Positions 7,306 through 16,190 of a DNA stretch of 64,000 bases are shown in pieces. The stretch covers positions 4,774,001 to 4,838,000 of the forward strand of contig NZ_JAUSXM010000001.1 of NCBI RefSeq assembly GCF_030815985.1, read 5' to 3'. The position numbers were made by a program, and so were the translations under genes. The number at the start of each line of letters is the position of its first letter. The first letter of the stretch is position 1. The notes beneath the pieces are model-generated. The model did no database searches, had not been told where the DNA came from, and worked only from the letters and a program-made list of their open reading frames with translations. This stretch comes from Paenibacillus sp. W2I17 (GTDB lineage Bacteria; Bacillota; Bacilli; Paenibacillales; Paenibacillaceae).

Positions 7306-8358
7306 TCAGCTACCCTGTTTTTGTTTCTCGTGAGTCAAAAGCCAGTTTTTGCGAGTTAATCCCCCGCCATATCCACCCAGTTCGCCACTGGCATTAATTA
7401 CACGGTGACATGGAATCACAATCGCAAGCTGATTGGCCCCATTTGCCTGTGCCACAGCTCGGCAAGCAGTCGGTTTTCCCAGTGCATTTGCAATCTCCTG
7501 ATATGACCTCGTTTCACCAGCCGGAATGGCCAGCAACTCGTCCCACACACGCTTTTGAAATGGTGTTCCTAAACAGAACAACGGTGTGTCGAATGCTGTC
7601 CGAATACCTTGAAAGTACTCGTTTAGTTCACGCTCAATGGACTGGATGGGAGCTGTAGTGCCGGGTACAATCGCTGATTTGGTTCGTTTGCGCAGACGCT
7701 CAACTTCGCGTTCCAGACCTCTGCGGTCCACAAATTCCAGTAAATATAGCGACTCCTCATCTGCAATGGCCATCATCGGGCCGAGGCGGGTGTCAATCCA
7801 GGACGCTTTTAGGATATGTCCTTCATCGACTTGTGTAGGGGCAGCACCCATGATCCGTGAAAAGGCATCGCGGAAGCCGCTGCTTGATTCATATCCAGTA
7901 GATAATTGGCTATCAATCACGGTGCGGCCGGAGCGAATATTTTTCAGGGCAAGTCCCATGCGGCGAGCGCGAGCATATTCGACAAAAGTCATGCCGAACC
8001 GCTTCTTGAACTGTCGGCGAGCAGTGGATTCGTCGATGGAGAGGGCCTTGAAATCCTGTCCTTTCCAGCGTTTCTCCGGATTTTTCTCCACAGCTTCCAC
8101 TAATATGCGAACGACATCGGATACTTGGTTGGGGTGAGAGAGCGGACGACAGCGCTGGCAAGGGCGATAAGAGGCCAGAAGTGCCTGCTGTGCCGTCTCA
8201 TAGAATTCGCAGTTTTCGAATTTTGGCTTTCGCGCAGGGCATGTGGGACGACAGAACACACCCGTGGTTCGGACTCCAACATAGAATAAACCCTCGTATT
8301 CCGAATCCTTGGCCACAAGCGCCTCGTAATATTGTTCCTTCAAATCAGCAGAAATCAT
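7306..8358 (-). CDS. ada: Ada: methylphosphotriester/O6-methylguanine-DNA methyltransferase and regulator
   Basis: A 350-residue full-length bifunctional Ada. The N-terminal zinc domain has its four cysteines at 36, 40, 67 and 70 (FCRPTCPAR and YRPCQRCRP); one accepts methyl groups from phosphotriesters and turns the protein into an activator. An AraC-type helix-turn-helix follows (about 85-180), then the C-terminal O6-alkylguanine transferase with active Cys317 in IPCHRVI. It repairs alkylated DNA and controls its own regulon. It lies 77 bases upstream of the isocitrate-lyase-like gene on the same strand, a possible operon, and is divergent from the LysM gene. Confidence 0.95.
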   Translation of the reverse strand: MISADLKEQYYEALVAKDSEYEGLFYVGVRTTGVFCRPTCPARKPKFENCEFYETAQQALLASYRPCQRCRPLSHPNQVSDVVRILVEAVEKNPEKRWKGQDFKALSIDESTARRQFKKRFGMTFVEYARARRMGLALKNIRSGRTVIDSQLSTGYESSSGFRDAFSRIMGAAPTQVDEGHILKASWIDTRLGPMMAIADEESLYLLEFVDRRGLEREVERLRKRTKSAIVPGTTAPIQSIERELNEYFQGIRTAFDTPLFCLGTPFQKRVWDELLAIPAGETRSYQEIANALGKPTACRAVAQANGANQLAIVIPCHRVINASGELGGYGGGLTRKNWLLTHEKQKQGS

Positions 8359-8661
8359 GGGGCACGTCCTTACTCATTAGAATCTTTATCTATACCTATT
8401 ATAGAAAAACGTTGCAGCAAGCATCGCCGAAAATCAGGCATGAATATTGGATAGATTAAATCGGATATAACATTGAAATTCGGTTGTTCAGAATTTGTTT
8501 AGAGTGAACTGATAGTATAGACCTATCAGGGTAGGGTAACTTAGGTAAAGATACCTATATAGCGAAAATGTGAGTTATTGATCATTCATTGTTATAGGAA
8601 AAATACATAGGTAAACATGAAATTAAAGATTAGCGGAATGAAAGTCTGGAGGTCGACTAGA
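8359..8661. promoter_or_regulatory. Divergent intergenic region between ada and LysM gene, with inverted repeats
   Basis: About 300 bases without a gene. Two small inverted repeats are visible: TGATAG-N7-CTATCA near 8510-8528 and TAGGTA-AAGA-TACCTA near 8540-8556. Further single copies of the ACCTAT/ATAGGT word occur near 8394 and 8606. They may be operators of one or both genes. TATAAT read on the minus strand (8398-8403) is a possible -10 box for ada. No SOS box of the GAAC-N4-GTTC type was found. Confidence 0.45.
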
Positions 8662-9039
8662 ATGAGATATTCTACGTACAAAAGTATTTATGAATCCGTT
8701 TATACCAAAACGTCCGAGTCTCGCACCATGTATGTTAAAGATCAATTCATGCAGCGTGTGAAGACGCCAACCTGGCTAATGAAGATCGTCACTATAACTC
8801 TAATTATAATCATAGGGTGTAGTGCTGTATTCACTGCATTTGCCGGGGATGAGCAATTGTTGTCGGGTGACCAGATCGTTGTATCTCAGGGAGATACACT
8901 GTGGGGCATTTCATTGGCACATAAACCTCAGCAGATGGACACTCGTGTGTATGTAGAAGCTATCAAGAAAGTGAACAAAATTGAGCATAACGCCATTCAG
9001 ATTGGACAAGTGTTGGTCTTGCCTGGGTTTGATCGATAA
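8662..9039 (+). CDS. Membrane-anchored LysM protein (YneA-like)
   Basis: A 125-residue protein with a basic 45-residue N-terminus, one transmembrane segment (about 48-68, IVTITLIIIIGCSAVFTAFA) and a single C-terminal LysM domain (QIVVSQGDTLWGISLAH ... IQIGQVLVLPG) that binds peptidoglycan outside the cell. ATG 8662 has GGAGG at 8648-8652; an earlier ATG at 8617 lacks one. Size and layout resemble YneA, the SOS-induced division inhibitor, and being divergent from the DNA-repair gene ada fits that idea. However, no LexA site is visible and lexA is not next to it, so the role is open. Confidence 0.75.
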   Translation: MRYSTYKSIYESVYTKTSESRTMYVKDQFMQRVKTPTWLMKIVTITLIIIIGCSAVFTAFAGDEQLLSGDQIVVSQGDTLWGISLAHKPQQMDTRVYVEAIKKVNKIEHNAIQIGQVLVLPGFDR

Positions 9040-9216
9040 AATAAACGGTGCATGACGTCATGAACAGAGTTCTTTTTTTACTCATCGAGGTGCAGTTACA
9101 TACTGAATTTATTAATCATTTACATATAATGGAGCTTCACGTGGGACGATATGGTGTAGTGATTAATAAGTGGTGTGCTGGATATGCGTGCTGAAGATAA
9201 ATGAAGGGAGAATTAG

Positions 9217-9795
9217 ATGATGAAAATAAATATAAAAAAATCTGCACTTTGCATGTCTGTGCTCTGTATTTCGCTATTCGTCAGTGCCTGTGGTGCCAAA
9301 AATAATAACGAATCGGTTCAGGAGCACGCCTATCCGCAATCGAAGCAACCTGTAGAGGAAGCTGGAGAAAACTCTGTTCCGAATGCGGATGCGAAGAATA
9401 ACAATGATCAAGGTAGTGCCAGTGGTGATGAGGGCAAGCCTACGGCTCAATCGGAATCCACTGAACCGTCTGAGCAGATTGATATTGTCATTGACCAGTC
9501 GGAGAAACCGAGCGAGGGTAACAGCTTTGATTTTGGAATTAAACAGGTTCCGAAGGGGTATACACTAACGGAGATGCGATGGACGTCTAACACGGTGACG
9601 ATTGTGAATTCACTACAGGAAGCCATTGAACATGGTGGAAATGGTAAAGAGGGGTTTTACTTTAGCGGCAATGGACAATTCTCCGGCTTTATCTATTCGG
9701 ATGAGATGAAGGGCGAGCGGGGCAAAGCGACATTTGTCTTCACAAATGATGATGGGAACGAAATCATGTCCGAGAAAGAAATTACGTTGAAGTAG
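9217..9795 (+). CDS. Putative lipoprotein, unknown function
   Basis: A 192-residue secreted lipoprotein: basic start, hydrophobic core and lipobox VSAC with lipidated Cys at about residue 25. A low-complexity Asn/Ser/Glu-rich linker (about 28-95) leads to a C-terminal globular domain (about 105-190) with beta-strand character (FGIKQVPKGYTLTEMRW, GFYFSGNGQFSGFIYSDE). The ribosome site GAAGGGAG serves ATG 9217 or the adjacent ATG 9220. I do not recognise the C-terminal domain. It is a single-gene unit ended by the terminator at 9841. Confidence 0.72.
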   Translation: MMKINIKKSALCMSVLCISLFVSACGAKNNNESVQEHAYPQSKQPVEEAGENSVPNADAKNNNDQGSASGDEGKPTAQSESTEPSEQIDIVIDQSEKPSEGNSFDFGIKQVPKGYTLTEMRWTSNTVTIVNSLQEAIEHGGNGKEGFYFSGNGQFSGFIYSDEMKGERGKATFVFTNDDGNEIMSEKEITLK

Positions 9796-9840
9796 CGCAG
9801 GCACATCATGAAGGCTCTGCCCAGAGCCTGTTGAACAGGA

Positions 9841-9867
9841 AAAGCAGCCACATGGGCTGCTTTTTTT
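9841..9867 (+). terminator. Intrinsic terminator after lipoprotein gene
   Basis: AGCAGCC/GGCTGCT stem, 5-base loop, flanked by A and T runs, so it may also work for the convergent cdsA-like gene. Confidence 0.88.
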
Positions 9868-9904
9868 GACATACATGACTACAAGATCGCCGATCTATCT
9901 GTTG

Positions 9905-10822
9905 CTACATAAAGTCAAAGAAATATCGGACCACGTGGAACATAACCGGAGAGGTATAGGTCAGACTATCGACCCGGCTCAGGTAGCTTTTTTTGAGCGA
10001 ATCGAACTTGTTGTCATCCCCGATTAACAGGTCGCGCTTCAGTACAGACACCGTCAGACTGCCGAAGAATCCGGCCAGACTGATCAACACTCCGATGAAC
10101 AGCGAGAATTTCCAATCAAATGGCGTCAGGTAGGGATGGATGAAATAAGACGTAGCTGTCGTTACAATAAACGCACACGCGAACCCTTCCCAGGTGACAA
10201 AAGGATTGGCGGTAGGCACCACTTTTCGTTTGCCCAGATAGAGAGAGACCAGATAGTGCACCACATCATTAAGCTGTGTTAACACGACCAAGAACAGCAC
10301 CAGCTTGGACCCGTACTCCGGTGTGGCAAATGGAAAATAGGCTAGGTGGCTCAGCCCAAACACCATCAGCATCAGTCCCCATTGTGTAGAGCTGACACTG
10401 CGCAGGAACCCGACCGTACCTTTGTTGATCAGGCGTGGCAAGGGCAGCACCAGGAACACATATAGGGGAATAAACACGATAAACATGCCATACCATCCAA
10501 TGTATATCCAGTAGAACTGAACCGGAATCGCCAGATACGCCCAGAGGAACAGCCTGCGGTCGGCTTTGCGTGTGCTGCGAATCATGGAGAAGTATTCTTT
10601 AAGTGAGAAGAATGCAAGCACCATAAGGGAGATGAGGGACACGATGGGGTTAAAAAGGGTGGCTAGGCAGAAGATCACAAACATACCCCACCAGGTTTTG
10701 ATTTTTTGGCCGATGCCTGAATAGTCTTTGCTTGGCTGAAGCTTTGCAATAATTTTGTACACGATATGTATCACAAGTAAAGCTGTGAAGATTAACGTTA
10801 GTGTAAAGAGTGAACTGCTCAC
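9905..10822 (-). CDS. Phosphatidate cytidylyltransferase (CdsA) family protein
   Basis: A 305-residue membrane protein with about eight hydrophobic segments. The C-terminal part, LKRDLLIGDDNKF, then SRVDSLTYTSPVMFHVVRYF, is a recognisable version of the CdsA signature (S-x-x-KR-x(4)-KD ... GG-x-x-DR-x-DS), including the Lys-Arg and DS residues. CdsA makes CDP-diacylglycerol from phosphatidate and CTP. The central GHGG stretch is weak here, as in YnbB-type paralogues, so this is probably an accessory enzyme rather than the essential CdsA. It starts at GTG 10822 behind AGGTGA and stands alone. Confidence 0.8.
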   Translation of the reverse strand: MSSSLFTLTLIFTALLVIHIVYKIIAKLQPSKDYSGIGQKIKTWWGMFVIFCLATLFNPIVSLISLMVLAFFSLKEYFSMIRSTRKADRRLFLWAYLAIPVQFYWIYIGWYGMFIVFIPLYVFLVLPLPRLINKGTVGFLRSVSSTQWGLMLMVFGLSHLAYFPFATPEYGSKLVLFLVVLTQLNDVVHYLVSLYLGKRKVVPTANPFVTWEGFACAFIVTTATSYFIHPYLTPFDWKFSLFIGVLISLAGFFGSLTVSVLKRDLLIGDDNKFDSLKKSYLSRVDSLTYTSPVMFHVVRYFFDFM

Positions 10823-10918
10823 GTACCGATCACCTGCTTATTCAAAGTAAGATTCCATTATAGGGTACCTATGTTATTATGAAGGAATAGTGCCAACTTG
10901 ATAAGGGGAAATTTTGCT

Positions 10919-11473
10919 ATGACAGATGAACGCTCCATATATATCCTGCTTACGAATACAGGAACGCTGTTTACCAAGGTTATTCAGAGTTATACCCGAG
11001 CGCCATATAATCACGCATCGATCTCGTTTGACCGGGAGTTAACCGAGTTGTACAGCTTCGGACGCAAGCATCCGAGCAATCCGCTGAATGGTGGGTTTGT
11101 GAAGGAAGATATTCAGACAGGTACATACAGCAAGTATCCCAATACCACATGTGTCATATACAAGCTTCAGGTGACGGATCGTGAAGTGGAAAAGATGAAA
11201 CGTGTGCTGCACATCTTCATCCGCAGCCGCCAGAAATATATGTACAATCTGCTCGGCGTGATTGGCATTACGCTCAAGGAACCGGTGGAGTTCAGTAACT
11301 CCTACTTCTGCTCCCAATTTGTAGCCGAGATTCTACAGCGTTCGGGAATCAAATTGTGGAATAAGCTGCCGGCGCTGGTGACACCGGATGATTTTCGCCA
11401 GAGTGAACGATTGCAACTGGTCTATGAAGGAAAGCTAAGCGAGTATACGCTGGGGAATGCAGAGCAAGAGTAG
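10919..11473 (+). CDS. Permuted papain-fold (NlpC/P60-like, YiiX-type) cysteine hydrolase
   Basis: A 184-residue soluble protein. The His of YNHASISFD comes first and the Cys of NSYFCSQFVAEIL near residue 134 comes later, the order seen in circularly permuted NlpC/P60 proteins of the YiiX/YaeF and LRAT-like group, which hydrolyse amide or ester bonds of peptides or lipids. There is no signal peptide, so it acts in the cytoplasm or at the inner membrane. ATG 10919 follows AAGGGGA by about 10 bases. It is divergent from the CdsA-like lipid enzyme, which makes a lipid-related role conceivable but unproven. Confidence 0.72.
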   Translation: MTDERSIYILLTNTGTLFTKVIQSYTRAPYNHASISFDRELTELYSFGRKHPSNPLNGGFVKEDIQTGTYSKYPNTTCVIYKLQVTDREVEKMKRVLHIFIRSRQKYMYNLLGVIGITLKEPVEFSNSYFCSQFVAEILQRSGIKLWNKLPALVTPDDFRQSERLQLVYEGKLSEYTLGNAEQE

Positions 11474-11516
11474 GGTAGGTGTGTGTGCTGGTGCTTGCCA
11501 AGCAAATCCAAACATG

Positions 11517-11557
11517 AAATAGCCTGCTGCCACGGATAACGAGGCAACAGGCTATTT
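11517..11557. terminator. Bidirectional terminator
   Basis: AAATAGCCTG and CAGGCTATTT form a stem with A run on one side and T run on the other. It serves the hydrolase gene and the VOC remnant that converge here. Confidence 0.82.
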
Positions 11558-11564
11558 GTGTACT

Positions 11565-11740
11565 TCATGTAGATGATGGTGAGGATGAGGATCGGTCGAA
11601 ATTAACCTCTTCAAGGAATTCGATCACTTCACCATTGGGGCTGTGGACGAGCGCATTTCTAACCCGAAGTGCAGGTTCGCCAAGCGATATCCAATCCGGT
11701 TCGACATAGGCCTTGGCTCCATGGGCGAGCGCTGGCAGCA
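11565..11740 (-). pseudogene. C-terminal remnant of a VOC/glyoxalase-family gene
   Basis: About 58 residues (AHGAKAYVEPDWISLGEP, then ALVHSPNGEVIEFLEEVNF) match the end of a vicinal-oxygen-chelate domain, where the P-x-G-x-x-I-E-F motif carries the metal-binding Glu. No start or N-terminal half exists: upstream of about 11740 the sequence abruptly belongs to an S-layer gene on the other strand. The gene was cut by a deletion or inversion and should be inactive. Confidence 0.7.
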
Positions 11741-11956
11741 GATGCGATTGCATACGTGCAAACCGCTGGCCTGATGGTAGGATATAATGATGGTACATTC
11801 AAACCGGACGGTAAGCTGACGCGTGCGGAAGCGGTGAAAGTGTTGAATGTATTGTTCAACCGCACACCCCTAACTGGCGCAGTTACGCCAACGTTCAGTG
11901 ATGTACCAGCAACACACTGGGCATATGCAGATATCGAAGCTGCAGCGCAAAAGTAA
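11735..11956 (+). pseudogene. C-terminal remnant of an S-layer homology (SLH) domain protein
   Basis: From about 11735 the plus strand reads ADAIAYVQTAGLMVGYNDG, TFKPDGKLTRAEAVKVLNVL and TFSDVPATHWAYADIEAAAQ. These are one and a half SLH modules (FxDVPxxHWAYxxIExAxxxGLxxGYxDGTFxPxxxxTRAE) that anchor proteins to the cell wall. There is no start codon with ribosome site, signal peptide or upstream module. The fragment abuts the VOC remnant head-on at about 11735-11740, and a terminator follows at 12062. Confidence 0.78.
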
Positions 11957-12061
11957 TATTTTTAAAAGAAAAAAAGGGGTCATTAACGCAGTAGCATATG
12001 GAAAAGAGAACCCCTAATGACGGATAGGATATGACAATACAATAGATAGAATAAAAAAAAA

Positions 12062-12106
12062 GAGCTGTTCCAAAAGCCATACATTGGCTAGGAACAGCTC
12101 CTTTTT
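12062..12106. terminator. Bidirectional terminator
   Basis: GAGCTGTTCC and GGAACAGCTC stem, flanked by a nine-A run upstream and a T run downstream. It serves the SLH remnant and the convergent GbsR gene. Confidence 0.88.
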
Positions 12107-12198
12107 GCGCTTTAGTGTGACTCAACAATGGTACGTCAGATCGTCTAGGTTCGTTAGCGCTTGGGTCACCCATTAGTTATTCTCTTTACGCAGTTGTA

Positions 12199-12771
12199 CT
12201 ACTCTTTATCGGGCGTGTGTGCAGCATTCTCGTAAAACTTACCGTCCCGCAACTGATCCACGAATCCTTGTAGCCAAATATAGTATTGCTCCGCATGTTG
12301 GAGTTTGTGCAGATCACGCAGTGCATCATCTCGATCTTTGGACGAGGTATGTTCCGAAAGGATCATTGTCGACAGGTCAGGAATGACCTCACGAATGCCT
12401 TCTAACATGACATCTACTTCCCGTTGGAGCTTGGCCCCGAAGAAATTCTGGAACGTACGATAGAAGTCGGTCTCAGCCAGATATTGATCCTGGCGCTCCT
12501 TCTTTTCCTCCAGTTTATAGATCATCTGTGACTCCGTAAGTGACCGAACCGCATAGCTCATGTTGCTCTTGCTCATATTCATTGAATTCTTCATCTCTTC
12601 AAGTGTCATCGGTCGATCCTCAAAATACATGATGCCGTACAATTTGCCAAACGTATGATTAACCCCATATAGATCCATCGTATTGGCGATGGCCTCAATG
12701 ACTCTCTCCCTCAGCGCATGCCGATCAGGTAACGAAGAATGATTCGGGTTCCCGGCTGTTTCTTTTCCCAC
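12199..12771 (-). CDS. GbsR/OpcR-like (MarR-type) transcriptional regulator
   Basis: A 190-residue winged-helix protein. TFGKLYGIMYFEDRPMTLEE, then MNMSKSNMSYAVRSLTE, is the typical start of the GbsR group, which senses choline and controls glycine-betaine genes in Bacillus. Here no betaine gene is adjacent; the divergent neighbour is the UgpAEB-like transporter operon, which it could control. It starts at GTG 12771 behind AGAGGTGA. The family is firm; the effector is unknown. Confidence 0.82.
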   Translation of the reverse strand: MGKETAGNPNHSSLPDRHALRERVIEAIANTMDLYGVNHTFGKLYGIMYFEDRPMTLEEMKNSMNMSKSNMSYAVRSLTESQMIYKLEEKKERQDQYLAETDFYRTFQNFFGAKLQREVDVMLEGIREVIPDLSTMILSEHTSSKDRDDALRDLHKLQHAEQYYIWLQGFVDQLRDGKFYENAAHTPDKE

Positions 12772-12969
12772 AATGTCACCTCTGGTTTATGATAGCGTTC
12801 CCACTAGCTGCCTCATATTTTACATGACTTGCTCCAATTTTAACATAAGCCTGAATTAGAATTTTCAATACGAGTGTACAATCAATTTTGTACAGAATAA
12901 ATATAAAGCTGATTATACTCAAAAATTCCCAATGATTAAAGAAAAATTGGACAGTAAGGAGTGGGGGAT

Positions 12970-13845
12970 TTGCGTTTAAAACTATGGAGGGAGTCTGAGG
13001 CGGTACTATTCACGCTGCCCGCTCTAATCCCATTGCTGATCTTCTGGCTGGGACCTCTGGGATATATCGTTTATCTCAGTTTCACCGATTGGGACTTTAT
13101 GAGCCCGGACAAGCTGTTTGTTGGTTTGGACAATTACAGTTATCTGCTGACAAACTCTGAATTCTATCGATCACTGAAAGTGACCTTGTTATTCGGACTT
13201 GGAAGTGTAATCCCAACTATTGTGGGCGGATTAGCACTTGCGATGCTTATGAATAGCAAAATCAAATCATCCGGCATCTTCCGGACATTACTCTTTTCAC
13301 CTTGGGTTACCCCGACAGTTGCGGTGTCCATTGCGTGGTCTTGGATCTTCGAGCCCGAAGTGGGACTCGCTAATCTGATGCTGGGCTGGGTGGGCGTATC
13401 TCCGATCGGATGGTTGCGTGACGCGGACTGGGCATTGGTTGCTGTTCTGATCGTCACGCTCTGGAAGTCGATTGGGTGGGCAATGGTATTTTATCTCGTT
13501 GCGCTACGAAATCTACCTTCCGATCTGCTCGAAGCAGCTTCAATCGATGGGGCAAACGGTTGGGATAAGTTCAGAAGTATCACATTGCCGCTGATCTCAC
13601 CAACGACGTTTTTTCTCTCGATTATTCTTACAATCCAGTCCTTGCAAGCCTATGACCAGATCAATGTCATGACGCAGGGTGGACCGGCGGGATCAACGAG
13701 AACATTGCTGTACATGTATTACCAGTCTGCATTTGAATCCTTTAATGTAGGTGAAGCTTCGTCCATCGCCGTTGTGATCATTCTGATCTGCGTGTTGCTG
13801 TCGGGAGTATCCTTCCTGCTTGGCAGACGTCTGGTGCACTACTAA
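12970..13845 (+). CDS. ABC transporter permease, MalF/UgpA type
   Basis: A 291-residue inner-membrane permease with six transmembrane segments and the EAA loop AASIDGANGWDKFRSITLPL near residue 190, which contacts the ATPase. TTG 12970 is preferred because TAAGGAG (12955-12961) ends 8 bases before it; GTG 12961 overlaps that ribosome site. It is the first gene of an operon with a second permease, a binding protein, a HAD phosphatase, an SMR protein and a metallophosphoesterase. Together these suggest import of a phosphorylated organic compound such as glycerol-3-phosphate or a glycerophosphodiester. No ATPase is encoded here; a shared MsmX/UgpC-type subunit must come from elsewhere. Confidence 0.9.
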   Translation: MRLKLWRESEAVLFTLPALIPLLIFWLGPLGYIVYLSFTDWDFMSPDKLFVGLDNYSYLLTNSEFYRSLKVTLLFGLGSVIPTIVGGLALAMLMNSKIKSSGIFRTLLFSPWVTPTVAVSIAWSWIFEPEVGLANLMLGWVGVSPIGWLRDADWALVAVLIVTLWKSIGWAMVFYLVALRNLPSDLLEAASIDGANGWDKFRSITLPLISPTTFFLSIILTIQSLQAYDQINVMTQGGPAGSTRTLLYMYYQSAFESFNVGEASSIAVVIILICVLLSGVSFLLGRRLVHY

Positions 13846-14750
13846 TGACAATGACATTGCCCAACAAAAAGTCTAAACGGATGAAGCGCAAGGAGTTGCA
13901 GAACGTGTCACAACCGAATTTTAAAATAAGTAAATTGATCCGCTACCTTCTGTTAGCCATTATCGCGCTGGGTACAGCCTTTCCCTTCTATTGGATGGTC
14001 ATCAGCGGATTCAAAACCAATGATGAGATCTGGCAGTTTCCGCCGACCTTCTGGCCGGAGACGTTCCTGTGGAGCAACTATGTGGATGCCTGGAACGCTG
14101 CACCATTTGCCCGTTACATCCTGAACAGTACCGGGGTGGCCCTAGCCATCTGTCTATTTCAGATCGTCAATTCCAGTATGATGGCGTACGCCCTGACACA
14201 TATGAAATTCCGTCTCAAAGGTGTACTGACATCCCTGATTCTGGTGGGTTATATGATACCGAGTACGGCCGTGTATCTGCCTAGTTACTTGGTGCTTAGT
14301 GAGCTTAATCTGCTGGATTCCTACACAGGCTTGATTGTATCCAACTGTGTCAGCGTGTTCTCGATCTTCCTGATCCGGCAGGCGTTCATGCAGGTATCTC
14401 ATGAATTGGTGGAAGCCGGACAGCTGGACGGTGCATCCCACTTCCGGATTCTCTGGACGATTATCACGCCGCTTGTTCGCTCAAGCTTCGCCGTGATGGT
14501 TCTGATTACGTTTATTGAACAATACAACAACTATTTCTGGCCTATGCTCATCACCAAAGACCCTGATTTACAGCTGGTATCGGCGGGTCTGCGCAGCTTC
14601 TTTGTAGAAGGCGGGGCATATGGACTTGCTTGGCCTCAGATTATGGCTGCGAGTGCCTTCACCATCGCACCCCTACTTATTCTCTTCCTGTTTACCCAGA
14701 AGACCATCATGCAGAGCGTGAACATTACGGCTGGTGTGAACAAGAACTGA
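13845..14750 (+). CDS. ABC transporter permease, MalG/UgpE type
   Basis: A 301-residue second permease with a basic N-terminus, six transmembrane segments and the EAA loop EAGQLDGASHFRILWTIITPL. It overlaps the stop of the first permease (TAATG at 13843-13847), so it is translationally coupled; ATG 13851 is an alternative start. It pairs with the preceding gene to form the membrane channel of the UgpB-like uptake system. Confidence 0.9.
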   Translation: MTMTLPNKKSKRMKRKELQNVSQPNFKISKLIRYLLLAIIALGTAFPFYWMVISGFKTNDEIWQFPPTFWPETFLWSNYVDAWNAAPFARYILNSTGVALAICLFQIVNSSMMAYALTHMKFRLKGVLTSLILVGYMIPSTAVYLPSYLVLSELNLLDSYTGLIVSNCVSVFSIFLIRQAFMQVSHELVEAGQLDGASHFRILWTIITPLVRSSFAVMVLITFIEQYNNYFWPMLITKDPDLQLVSAGLRSFFVEGGAYGLAWPQIMAASAFTIAPLLILFLFTQKTIMQSVNITAGVNKN

Positions 14751-14787
14751 TATGAATCACCATGCACCTAAAACGGGAGGAAAAACA

Positions 14788-16161
14788 ATGAATTGGAGTC
14801 AGGCAAGCATGACATGGAAAAAGAGATTGAGGTTGAACTGGAAGGGTGGCATGTCGCTGGTACTTGCGACCAGCTTTGCACTGCTGACCGCTTGTGGAAC
14901 ACAAGCACCCGCAGAATCAGGCACGACGGCTGCTGCCAGTGGAACCGAAGCTCAGGCGAAAGATCCGGTGGAGATTGAGTTCTGGTATGGTCTGGGTGGT
15001 AATCTGGGCGATAACATGAAAAAGACGATTGATGCGTTCAACGCCTCCCAGAACGAAGTCGTTGTAAAAGGAATTGTACAAGCAGATTACACGGAAACGG
15101 AACAGAAGCTGCAAGCAGCGATTGCTTCCAAGAAGGTTCCAGCCGCTGTACTCAGCTCCAATATAGACTGGGCACGTAAAGGATATTATGCACCCATGGA
15201 TGAGATGATTGCCGCTGATCCGAATTTTAAGAAAGACGATTTCATTCAGACATTCCTGAACCAGGGACAGGTGGATGGAAAGCAATACTTTTTGCCAATG
15301 TACGGTACAACTCAAATCATGTATTACCGCATGGATACGTTCAAGGAGAACGGAATTGACCCAGCGAGTCTGACGACATGGGAGAAGCTGTCTGAGGCAG
15401 CAGCCAAGATGAGCAAGCAAGAGAATGGCAAGACCACCTTCTACGGTTGGGAACCGATGTGGGGTAGCGGTAACATGATCGACGCCGTGCTGGGTAAGGG
15501 CGGACAGATTCTTAGCGACGATGGCAAAACCGTCATGATCGACTCCCCGGAATGGATCGAGACATGGGACTTGTTCCGTAAATGGATCAACGAAGACAAG
15601 ATTATGGGCATTCACTATGGAGGTCAGGGCTGGGAGTACTGGTACAAAACGATTGATGATGTGATGAAGAATAAAGCAGCGGGTTACACGGGATCTAGTG
15701 GTGACCAAGGTGACTTGGACTTTAGCGTAGTCGCTGCGATGCAACAACCAGGCTGGGAAGGCGTTGGTGAAGGAAAACCGGTAGCAAGTGCCATTTCGGC
15801 AGGTATTCCGTCAGCTGCAAGTCCTGAACAACAACAGGCAGCTTACCAATGGCTTACGTATTTCTCTGAGACTTCGAACACAGCTTCATGGTCCATGAAC
15901 ACCGGATATATTGCAGTTCGTCAATCGGCTCAACAAGATCCAGAGTTCATGAAATTCAGTGAGGAAAATCCACAGATCACCGTACCACTGCAACAAGCAG
16001 CTCACGCTTCGGCTCCATTCCAGGATCCAACGGGTGGCAAGATCAATGATGCATTGAAGGATGCAGCTGATCAGGTGCAGATCAATAATATGCCAGCTGA
16101 ACAAGCGCTGAAGGAAGCGAAAGAGAAAGCGCAGAAAGAACTGGATCGTGTAACGAAATAA
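14788..16161 (+). CDS. ABC transporter substrate-binding lipoprotein, UgpB-like
   Basis: A 457-residue lipoprotein: basic start, hydrophobic core and lipobox LTAC, then a type-I extracellular binding fold (VEIEFWYGLGGNLGDNMKKT, NVVVKGIVQADY-like strand, GKQYFLPMYGTTQIMYYRMD). Domain order and the FWYGLGG/YYRMDTFKENGIDP stretches resemble UgpB, the glycerol-3-phosphate and glycerophosphocholine binding protein. ATG 14788 follows GGGAGG; the ATG at 14752 has none. The downstream phosphatase and phosphoesterase genes support an organophosphate ligand, but a sugar cannot be excluded. Confidence 0.85.
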   Translation: MNWSQASMTWKKRLRLNWKGGMSLVLATSFALLTACGTQAPAESGTTAAASGTEAQAKDPVEIEFWYGLGGNLGDNMKKTIDAFNASQNEVVVKGIVQADYTETEQKLQAAIASKKVPAAVLSSNIDWARKGYYAPMDEMIAADPNFKKDDFIQTFLNQGQVDGKQYFLPMYGTTQIMYYRMDTFKENGIDPASLTTWEKLSEAAAKMSKQENGKTTFYGWEPMWGSGNMIDAVLGKGGQILSDDGKTVMIDSPEWIETWDLFRKWINEDKIMGIHYGGQGWEYWYKTIDDVMKNKAAGYTGSSGDQGDLDFSVVAAMQQPGWEGVGEGKPVASAISAGIPSAASPEQQQAAYQWLTYFSETSNTASWSMNTGYIAVRQSAQQDPEFMKFSEENPQITVPLQQAAHASAPFQDPTGGKINDALKDAADQVQINNMPAEQALKEAKEKAQKELDRVTK

Positions 16162-16190
16162 GAAACGTATACAGGCAATTGACTCACGCG

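Noticed and set aside
8359..8661. LexA/SOS box before the YneA-like LysM gene
   Set aside because: No GAAC-N4-GTTC-type sequence with acceptable match was found, so SOS control is not claimed.
9051..9082. CATGACGTCATG palindrome followed by a T run after the LysM gene as terminator
   Set aside because: The palindrome leaves no proper loop and is separated from the T run; the GAAC/GTTC stem next to the T run is only 4 bp.
9133..9148. Second parS-like word (AGCTTCACGTGGGACG), and a half-matching CACGTGGAACA at 9932-9942
   Set aside because: Only about 12 of 16 positions match parS; CACGTG-centred words of this quality occur by chance, and the second lies inside a coding region.
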